Source: Akebia trifoliata
Taxonomy: Eukaryota; Streptophyta; Magnoliopsida; Ranunculales; Lardizabalaceae
Assembly: GCA_017979445.1 (NCBI GenBank)
Contig: CM030710.1
Location: 16,292,248 to 16,356,247 of the forward strand
Length of the DNA: 64,000 bases
Reading direction: 5' to 3'
Both the position numbers and the translations under genes were made by a program. Under the pieces are notes generated by a model. The model was not told the origin of the DNA. It did not search any database and saw nothing but the letters and a program-made list of their open reading frames with translations. Shown in pieces: positions 55,768 through 64,000 of this stretch (position 1 is its first letter; each line of letters starts with the position of its first letter).

Positions 55768-57837
55768 TTAGGCGTAATATTTTTTTACGGTATCAGCGTT
55801 GATCGGTTGTGGAAAGACTTCCCCGTCCATCTCTGTGAGAATCAGCGCTCCTCCGGACAGTACCTTTTGGACGACAAATGGCCCCTCGTAATTTGGACGA
55901 AACTTTCCTCTCGCATCTTCCTGTATTGGCAAGATCTTCTTCAGAACTAAGTCTCCGGGTACAAACTCTCGAGGTCGAACCTTCTTGTTATAAGCACGTG
56001 CTATTCTTCGTTGATAAGTTTGCCCATGGCAGATTGCTGAAAGTCGTTTCTCCTCTATTAAGTTCAACTAATCGAATCGGGCTTGGACCCATTCTGCCTC
56101 ATCCAATTCAACTTCTTTTAAGATTCGGAGGGAGGGAATCTCAACCTCAACGGGCAAGACTGCTTCCATTCCATAGACTAGTGAATAAGGCGTTGCCCCA
56201 GTCGAAGTTCGGATTGATGTTCGATAAGCATGTAGAGCAAATGGTAACATTTCGTGCCAATCTTTGTAAGTAACGGCCATTTTCTCGATGATCTTCTTGA
56301 TGTTTTTGTTAGCGGCTTCAACTGCTCCATTCATCTTTGGTCTATAAATGACTGAGTTGTGATGGGTGATCTGAAAATCCTTGCACATCTTAGACATGTC
56401 TTTGTTCTTGAGATTTTTGGCGTTATCGGTTACTATCTCGCTTGGGAGGCCGTATCGACATATGATGTTGTTCTTCACAAATTTTAAGACATTGCCCCTT
56501 GTAACATTGGCGTAAGATGCTGCTTCTACCCATTTTGTAAAGTAGTCGATAGCGACTAAGATGAAGCGATGCCCATTGGAAGCTTGAGGATTGATCTGCC
56601 CGATGACATCCATGCCCCAGAGTGAGAAGGGCCAGGGAGAAGTCATATTGTGCAATTCTGAAGGTGGCGCGTTGATCTTGTTGGCATAGATTTGACACAA
56701 GTGACATTTTCGAACATGTTGATATCCGTCGCTCTCCATAGTCATCCAGTAGTAACCCATTCTCATAATCTTCTTTGCGAGCATATGTCCATTCATGTGA
56801 GGTCCACAGACTCCTCCATGCACAGTCTCGATTAAGCGTTGAGCTTCTGTCTGTGTTACACACCTGAGGAGGACCTCGTGATGCGATTTTTTGTACAAGA
56901 CTCCGCTACTCAAGAAGAACTGTCCTGCCAATCTCTGAATAGTCTTTCGATCCGTCGTTGTGGCATCGGGTGGGAAAGTTCGATCCTCTAAGAATGCCTT
57001 GATGTCTGCATACCATGGTTTTTCTTCAGGTTCTTCGATCTCCACAGGTAAGCAATACGCTGGCTCGTCTTGAATACCAATCTCAATAGGGTCGACTATG
57101 GTATCTTCAGAGATGCTGATCATTGAGGCTAGAGTAGCCAATGCATCTGCAAACTGGTTCTTAGCCCTCGGCATGTAAGTAAAGGAGATTCGGGTGAAGT
57201 TTGAACTTAGATCTTCGAGATACTCGTGATACGGAACCAGTCTCTATTCTCGGGTCTTCCAATCTCCCGTTGTCTGGTAGACTACCAGACTTGAGTCTCC
57301 AAATACATCTATTTCATCCACTCCGAGGTCGATCGCTGCTTTCAACCCCACAATGCATGCTTCGTACTCGGCTTCATTGTTCGAACACTGAAACCTTAAT
57401 CTGACTGCAATAGGGATATGCGTTCCGTCTGGCTTAACCAAGACTACCCCAATTCCGTTTCCCTTTTGGTTTACTGCTCCATCGAAATACATTTTCCAAC
57501 TAGATTCTTCATTGTCGCTCTCGGCTTCAGCAAACAAAATGGCTTCATCAGGAAAATTTGTCTTTAGCGGTTCATAGTCGGGTAGAGGGTGTTCCGCTAA
57601 GTGGTCAGCAATGGCTTGTCCTTTGATGGCTTTTTGAGTGACATAGGTGATGTCGAACTCAGATAATAGTAGCTGCCATTTTGTAGTGCGGCCTGTTAGC
57701 GCCGGCTTCTCGAAGAGGTACTTCAAGGGGTCCATCCGAGCAATGAGCATAGTCGAATAGCTAAGCAAGTAGTGGCGTAGTCGTTGTGATGCCCAAACGA
57801 GGGCACAACATGTTTTCTCGAGAGTCGAATAATTCAC
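55768..57837 (-). pseudogene. TE-4 RNase H, second RNase H and integrase, two amber stops
   Basis: One frame from 57837 to 55768 broken only by TAG at 57244-57242 (EWKTRE-Q-RLV position) and TAG at 56070-56068 (RFD-Q-LNL position); both are Gln CAG codons in TE-1. It contains the RT-linked RNase H end, YFDGAVN/EYEAC/GDSS/ADALAT of the second RNase H, the integrase finger, WGMDVIG, VTDN, AVEAAN and the C-terminal GPF module. Both changes are C-to-T transitions. Confidence 0.9.
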
Positions 57838-59594
57838 CTCGTAACTTGTGAACTTCTTGCTAAGGTAATAAATGGCTTGCTCTTTTCGACCTGTTCCATG
57901 GAGTTTTCTTGCACGGAAAGATACATCAGTAGAGGTCGACCCGATGTAGGAGGAACTAGAACAGGCGGATTAAGCAAGTATCTCTTAATCTTGTCGAAAG
58001 CTTCTTGGCAGTCTTCATTCCATTCTTTCGGCTCATTCTTTTTCAGTAGTTTGAATACTGGCTCACAGATCGGAGTTAGTTGCGCGATGAACCTACTAAT
58101 GTACTGAATTCTCCCTAGGAATCCCCTGATCTCTTTTTCTGATTTGGGTGGCTCCATATTTATGATGTACTTCGTTTTAGCTGGATCGATTTCAATGCCT
58201 CTTCTACTGACAATGAACCCCAATAGCTTCCCTGATGTTGTCCCAAATACACACTTTGCTGGATTAAGCCTTAAGCTGTACTTCCTCAATCGATCAAAAA
58301 ATTTCTTCAGGTTTACCAGATGATCCTCATCGAGGTTAGATTTGGCTATCATGTCGTCCACATATACCTCTATCTCCTTGTGAATCATGTCATGAAATAA
58401 GGCAGTCATGGCTCGTTGGTAAGTTTCCCCGGCGTTCTTAAGACCGAATGGCATTACCTTATAGTGAAAGGTACCCCAAGGTGTAATGAATGCAGTCTTC
58501 TCTTGATCTTCTTCCGCCATTTTAATTTGATTGTAACCCGAGAAGCCGTCCATGAAGGAGAACATACCGTGCCCTGCTGTGTTGTCGACCAAAGTGTCGA
58601 TGTGTGGTAATGGAAAGTCATCTTTAGGACTGGCTTTGTTCAGATCACGATAGTCTACACACATGCGTACCTTTTCATCTTTTTTTGGTACAGGAACGAC
58701 ATTAGCGAGCCACTCAGGATAGGTGGATACTGCGAGAAACCCTGCTTGGAACTGCTTCATTACTTCATCTTTGACCCTAAGTGTCCACTCTGGTTTCAAC
58801 CTTCGTAATTTCTGCTTGACTGGCTTGCTTCCCGCTTTGATTGGTAACTTGTGAACGACTAGATCTGTGTCTAAACCAGGCATGTCTTGGTAGGACCATG
58901 CAAAGATATCTTGGTACTGCTGTAAAAATTTTGTCATCTCCTCTTTCTGCTCAATCGTTAATAAGGCTCTGATTTTAACGATCCGTGGGTCATCTTCGGT
59001 GCCTAGGTTCACTGAGTTTGTATCCTCTATATTTGGCTGAACACCCTTCCCGTGACGTTCTATGAGTTCTTTGATTTCTTTTGGAGGATATTCAACCTCT
59101 TCTTCAATCCCCATGAGATCAAAGTCGAGCTCGAGGTCAAAGTCGTATTCTTCTCTTTCATACTCTGTTCTGTCACAAGGCTCATTCAACTGAGGAAATT
59201 CTTTGAAAACCTTGGGTATTTTGAAGATTTCTGATTTTTTTGAATTTTTGAGAATATTTGATTTTTTTGAATTTTGGAGAGTTTTTGATTTTTTTGAATT
59301 TTGAAAGATTTTTGATTTTTTTGAATTTTGAAAGATTTTTGATTTTTTTGAATTTTGAAAACTTTTTGATTTTTTTGGATTTTGTGGACTATCTGTATTC
59401 CTGAAACAAGATAAAGAAAAATCATGCAAATTCATTAGCAACGAAGGTGAGCCCCCAAAACAGTCTTGCTCCGAGGACGAGGGCTCATTATGGTCCTCGG
59501 GCAGATGAGATTTTGCTAATGACATTTTTTTTTGGAGACCGTAGGGATTCTGGAACCCATAGTGGCCTCGTAAGTGATTGGGTATTCCTCCCAA
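57834..59594 (-). pseudogene. TE-4 reverse transcriptase
   Basis: The natural start is probably the ATG (59523-59521) right after nine A; the K/S/Q repeat leader (59420-59190), the acidic segment, RT motifs CVDYRDLN, FMDGFSGYNQI, MPFGLKNAG, YVDDM and FLGRIQYISRFI are all present. An indel near 57890 breaks the frame in the RNase H start. Its upstream end overlaps the spacer frame (59710-59516) in the -1 relation. Confidence 0.9.
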
Positions 59595-59769
59595 TTCTTG
59601 AAAACTTGCCCTTCTTCTGTAGGGTGGATAAATTGGGAGAGTGACTCCCTTGATGGTTCAGATATGACCATCACTTCCGGGTGACTGTCGTCAAATCCGG
59701 GTGCAGGCATTTATAAGGTGGGTAGAATTATGACAGATCCCCAATCGATTTGAAAAGGGAACAGTGATC
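59516..59769 (-). pseudogene. TE-4 remnant of protease-RT spacer at the gag-PR deletion
   Basis: Matches 36505-36745 of TE-2 (HPEVMVISEPSRE, FKNWEEYPITY). To the right, homology stops at GGGAACAGTGATC (about 59769) and the tandem array begins at once, so everything from gag to mid-spacer is missing (about 3.8 kb compared with TE-2 right half). Confidence 0.8.
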
Positions 59770-60985
59770 GTTGGCACGGAGCTAGAAGGTTATCGGCACG
59801 GAGCTAGAAGGTTATCGGCACGGAGCCGGTGGGTCATTGACTTGTAGCCAGAAGTTTGTCAGCACGGAACTGGAGGTTTGTCGGCACAGAGCTAGAGGTT
59901 TGTCAACACGGAGCTGGAGGTTCATCGGCAAGGAAGCAGGAGGTTTATCGACGTAGAGCCGAAGGTTGTTAGCACGGAGCTGGGGGTTTATCGGCACTGA
60001 GCCGAACGTTTATCAGCACGGAGCCGGAGGTTTGTCAGCACGGAGCTGGAGGTTCATCGGCACGGAGCCGGAGGTTTATCGGCACGGAGCCGACGGTTGT
60101 CAGCACGGAGATGAAGGTTCATTGGCACGGAGCTGGAGGTTGTCAGCACGGAGCTGGGGGTTTATCGGCACGGAGCCGAAGGTTCATCAGCACGGAGCTG
60201 GAGGTTCATCGGCACGGAGTCGGAGGTTTATCGGCGCGGAGTCGACGATTGTCAGCACGGAGCTGGGAGTTTATCGGCACGGAGTCGAATGTTCATCAGC
60301 ACGGAGCTGGAGGTTTGTTAGCACGGAGCTAAAGGTTCATCGGCATGGATTGAAGGTTTGTCAGCACGGAGCTGGAGGTTCATCGGCACAGAGTCGGAGG
60401 TTTATCGTCGCGGGGCCGAAGGTTGTCAGCACGGAGCTGGGGGTTTATCGGCACTGAGCCGAAGGTTCATCAGCACGGAGCCGGAGGTTTGTCAGCACGG
60501 AGCCGGAGGTTTATCGGCACGGAGCCGACGGTTGTCAGCACGGAGCATAAGGTTCATCAGCACCGAGCTAGAGGTTTGTCAGCATGGAGTTGGAAGTTCA
60601 TCGGCACGGAGCCGGAGGTTGTCAGCATGGAGCTGGAGGTTCATCGGCACGGAGCCGGAGGTTTATCGGCACGGAGCCGATGGTTTGTCAGCACGGAGCT
60701 GGAGGTTTATCGGTACGGAACCGAAGGTTCATCAGCACGGAGCCGGAGGTTTATCGGCACGGAGCCAAAGGTTCATCAGCACGGAGCCGGAGGTTGTCAG
60801 CACGGAGCCGAAGGTTCATCAGCAAGGAGCTGGAGGTTGTCAGCACGGAGCTGGAGGTTTATCGGCGCTGAGCCGAAGGTTCATCAGCACAGAGCTGGAG
60901 GTTTATCGGCGCGGAGCCGAAGGTTCATCAGCACGGAGCTGGAGGTTCATCGGCACGGAACTGGAGGTTGTCAGCATGGAGCTAA
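59770..60985 (-). repeat. Tandem repeat array R3 (22-bp unit, about 55 copies)
   Basis: Plus-strand unit GCACGGAGC(C/T)GGAGGTTTATCG, 20-22 bp spacing, the reverse complement of array R2. The long ORFs crossing it in all plus frames (RHGAGGLSARS-type peptides) arise from a repeat without stop codons. Confidence 0.9.
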
Positions 60986-61965
60986 AAATGCATTTTGTAA
61001 AAGGTAGATTAACTGATAGCTCTGATTTGGGTTGGGTATGAGTTGTGGCCCTGACTCGAAATATACGTGGGCCATGGACCCATCTGAAAGTGGGTATGGG
61101 TCATGGATAAGGGTCATAGACCCAGTTAGAAGTAGATAAGGGTTGTGGACCCATTTTGAGGTGTGTATGGGTCATGGACCCGATTGGATACGGATATGGG
61201 TCGTTGCCTCATTTGGATATGGACATGGGTCGTGGACCCAATTAGAAGGATATGGGTCGTGGACCCAGTTGGATATGGATGTGGGTCGTGGACCCAATTG
61301 GATATGGATATGGGTCGTGAACCCAATTGGAATGATATGGGTCGTGGACCCAATTTGATATGGATGTGGGTCGTGGACCAAATTGGATATGGATATGGGT
61401 CGTGGACCCAATTAGATATGGATATGGGTCGTTGACCCAATTGGAAGTGGATATGGGTCATGGACCCATTTGGATATGGTATGGGTCGTGGACCCATCTA
61501 GAAGTGGATATGGGTCGTGGACCCAATTGGAAGTGGATATGGGTTGTGGACCCATTTGGATATGGTGTGGGTCGTGGACCCATTTAGAAGTGGATATGGG
61601 TCGTGGACCCAATTAGAAGTGGATACGGGTCGTGGACCCATTGGAAGTGGATACGGGTCGTGGACCCAATTGGAAATGGATATGGGTCGTGGACCCATTT
61701 AAAAGTGGATATGGGTCGTGGACCCAATTGGAAGTGGATATGGGTTGTGGACCCATTTGGATATGGTGTGGGTCGTGGACCCATTTAGAAGTAGATATGG
61801 GTCGTGGACCCAATTAGAAGTGGATACGGGTCGTGGACCCATTGGAAGTGGATACGGGTCGTGGACCCAATTGAAAATGGATATGGGTCGTGGATCCATT
61901 TGGATATGGTATGGGTCGTGGACCCATCTAGAAATGGATATGGGTCGTGGTTGATAGTGTGTCAC
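60986..61965 (-). repeat. Tandem repeat array R4 (~29-bp unit, about 30 copies)
   Basis: Plus-strand unit GGGTCGTGGACCCAATTGG + AAGTGGATAT, with the GGGTC-GTG-GACCC palindrome in each copy. Reverse complement of array R1 and about twice as long. A higher-order ~200-bp duplication is visible (61498-61615 recurs at about 61700-61815). Confidence 0.9.
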
Positions 61966-63007
61966 ATTGGGTCCTGATCAACCTTTATAGGTAGAGTGGA
62001 GGCGAGCTCCATTTGGGTCAATCACAAAGTGACGAGGGGTAGACCCTAAGTTTAACGAAAAAATGGTTTATTTAATAATTTTCAAGTCTTAAAACTTAAA
62101 AGAAAAATAAAGTCCAAGAGAAAAGTTGTCAAGACTGATGTAAGGGACGAAATGAGCAAAATATATATATATATATTTTTTAGGGTCCGTTTTTAATGAA
62201 CGGACCGAAGAGCTTTTGTATTGGTCCGCTCTTTAAAAACGGACCAGAACCTTAATTTTTGCAAAAAAAAATTTTTTTTTTAAAGATTTTGAGGCACATA
62301 GCCTCTGTTTTTTGGCTTGGGGTACAAATTTTTTTTTTTTTTTTTTATGATGCAAAGCATAAAAATATATACAGATTTCCCCCTTTACCTAGGGGGACAT
62401 GTAAGAAAATAAAAAAAAAAACCTAAAATCTGTACAACTTTGCCCCTTTGGACATTACAACCTTGCCTTCAAGGGCTAAAAAAAGAACATTACAAGATAC
62501 CCAAGGGTTGATACATCTTGACATTTGTGTCCTATGCCTCTAATCGTATTTTGATGCATGCGGCTATAGGTGGTTTGAGGTTACTCAATCTTCAACCCTC
62601 CATGCACATTGAAATGTACACTTCTTAGGTTGGTGATTGAGGTGGATGTTCTCCTCCCTGCCTCCCCAAATGAACGATCTAAGGGGCTTGAGAGTACTGG
62701 CATCCGGGGTTAGATTTTTAAAATAGGAGAAGGTGGTTTGTGCAATGAGATATGAATCGAATGTGCACAAGTGCATTACAAGTGTGTATCAACCCTTACA
62801 ACTTTGAATCAAAACAAAATAAGAAAACAAATATTACATGCATTCCCACAAAGAAGAGAAAATCATAAACACAATAAAGTGAATCAACCAACACATATGT
62901 TAGTAACAAAAATAAACTAAGAAATAAAGTTGAATATTTTTTTTTGAAAGAAAAATAAAAGAAAAGAAAAGAAAATGGCCAAGTCAAATCGGTTTGGACC
63001 CACTATT
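61966..63007 (-). other. TE-4 leader with double hairpin
   Basis: Counterpart of 30004-31086. Hairpins at 62184-62206 (GGTCCGTT / AACGGACC) and 62222-62246 (TGGTCCG / CGGACCA). A short (AT)n run lies at 62161-62176. No gene seen. Confidence 0.65.
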
Positions 63008-63025
63008 TCCCCAGTGGAGTCGCCA
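63008..63025 (-). other. Primer binding site of TE-4
   Basis: Minus-strand TGGCGACTCCACTGGGGA, 3 nt (act) after the LTR end at 63029; identical to the PBS at 14201 and 29986. Confidence 0.82.
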
Positions 63026-63028
63026 AGT

Positions 63029-64000
63029 TGTAGACATGAAATGTTCACAATGAACTTCAATACTACATTGTTTGGAGTCGCCACCATTCTTTTTTGAAAT
63101 GGGTGTGAATGGGCACCCGAATTGATTCTTTTGAAAACCATTTTTTTTCATGGCATTGTAGTGACTCTCATATGTTGGAAAGGGCACGGTCTACCTAAGA
63201 TCTAGGTAAGGAGGTCCGGTTAGAGGATGGGGAAGGTGTTAGGCACCCCATCCTCTCCACCAAAGGTGGTTACCTTGCTTGGCCATTTTATTTTGTAAAA
63301 AACTCAAGAAAACTAATATTAAAATGCATGAGAATGTATGGTAAGAGTGGTGTGTGTATTAAGTGGAATGTTCCCTAAAAAAGGGATTTTGATTTCAATG
63401 TGGCATTAGGGACATTCTATGGAAGAGAATGACCCATATAATCACATTAAATTTATGAAGTGAATGTTAGTTTGAACTCTTAGAGAGACTCCATAATGGA
63501 GTTCCCTTGAAGTCACAACCATGATGTATGTATGCATGGCTAGAAACTTAGTGTTTCACCCCATCAAGAGGGTGACACATTTCTTCATCATTGCCATGCA
63601 TAAGTGAGTGTGTGCATTGTGTACAAGATGATGCATGAGATTGGGATGAAAAGGGCTTCAACCCCCATCCTTTCGATCGAACCTTAGTCCAATCTACCGG
63701 GGATGGGAGAGGGTGTGCATTACATCCTAAAGGATTTCTAAAAGAGAAAATAAAATAGAGGATTAGAATAAGAAGATGCAAGCTTTAAAATAAATAACTA
63801 CATCTTATCCCCACCTTGTCCCTTAATGAACTTGAACCTTGAAGAGTAGGCTTGAGAGATGAATGAGATGATTGAGGGTTGAGTTGAAGTTTAGAAGATG
63901 AGAGAATGAGTAGGAATTTTTGTAGAGTTTTAGGTTGAGAGATGGGGGCTTGAGAGCATGAGTTGTTCATAGAAAATGAGGGTATTTATAGAGTTTTTGG
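63029..64000 (-). repeat. TE-4 5' LTR, family 3 (partial; continues beyond window)
   Basis: Ends ..TCATGTCTACA at 63029 (minus strand). PBS-like core at 63073-63083, hairpin at 63222-63256, TATA box at 63983-63990. Nearly identical to the left LTR. Confidence 0.88.
63222..63256 (-). other. Conserved LTR hairpin, TE-4 5' LTR
   Basis: Same arms and loop as at 51937-51971. Confidence 0.75.

Larger units (their letters stand above)
51784..64000 (-). mobile_element. TE-4: recent gag-less Tat/Ogre-type element with family-3 LTRs (5' end outside window)
   Basis: Minus strand: 5' LTR (from beyond 64000 to 63029), PBS 63025-63008, leader, tandem arrays R4 and R3, then directly the end of the protease-RT spacer, RT, RNase H, IN, 3' region, PPT and 3' LTR (53746-51784). 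gag and protease are deleted (join at about 59770). The two LTRs differ at about 8 of ~930 comparable positions by eye. Confidence 0.88.

Noticed and set aside
60358..61041. Long open frames across tandem arrays (also 32415-32714, 61126-61965, 31089-31603, 36850-37242)
   Set aside because: Repeat units of 22, 29 and 34 bp without stop codons open several frames on both strands; the peptides are periodic and frames are unrelated to any gene.

Overview
This window is plant (angiosperm) nuclear DNA made almost entirely of nested, decayed LTR retrotransposons. All recognisable elements belong to the Ty3/gypsy Tat/Ogre lineage. The evidence is pol order RT - RNase H - second RNase H - integrase without a chromodomain, an extra ORF1 upstream of gag, an antisense ORF downstream of pol, very large LTRs (1.5-2.1 kb), and a primer binding site TGGCGACTCCACTGGGGA whose first 10 bases fit a tRNA-Arg acceptor end (GGAGTCGCCA). 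No intact host gene was found. One decayed host-gene fragment (an HD-ZIP IV homeodomain/START transcription factor) is trapped inside a retroelement.

Layout. TE-1 (+, 1-11187; 5' end outside the window) has gag/PR, RT, RNase H and integrase to 5344, a long 3' region carrying a spliced ANTISENSE gene (6836-8436, minus) and a 3' LTR of family 1 (9049-11187). TE-X (-, 11188-11795) is a relic: a gag fragment plus a truncated family-2 LTR. TE-3 (-) has its family-1 3' LTR cut in two (11796-12642 and 39036-39131) by the insertion of TE-2; its internal region runs from 39132 to 51783 (reading right to left: ORF1, tandem repeats, gag, PR, RT, RNase H, IN, HD-ZIP IV fragment, PPT). TE-2 (+, 12643-39035) is bounded by two family-2 LTRs and a perfect 5-bp target-site duplication (gactt). 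Its interior is chimeric: a leader, ORF1, gag and pol (14200-28024), then a full family-3 LTR with its own PBS (28025-30003), then a leader with two tandem-repeat arrays, gag and PR that break off at 36905, then a tail joined to the family-2 3' LTR. TE-4 (-, 51784-end) has family-3 LTRs at 51784-53746 and 63029-64000+, nearly identical to each other. It keeps RT-IN but has lost gag and protease; RT-IN is joined directly to leader tandem repeats.

How the parts relate. Coding regions of TE-1, TE-3 and TE-4 are close relatives; the pol of TE-2 left half is a separate subfamily. All carry frameshifts or stops, so no autonomous copy is present. Points that stand out: (i) the sense ORF1 upstream of gag and the antisense ORF downstream of pol are homologous to each other, and the alignment runs straight across an 83-bp GT-AG intron in the antisense copy; (ii) all three LTR families share a hairpin with an invariant 13-nt loop but family-specific stems that remain paired (covariation); (iii) all three families carry a second copy of the PBS core inside the LTR about 60 nt before the real PBS; (iv) a host HD-ZIP IV fragment replaces most of the antisense gene in TE-3.
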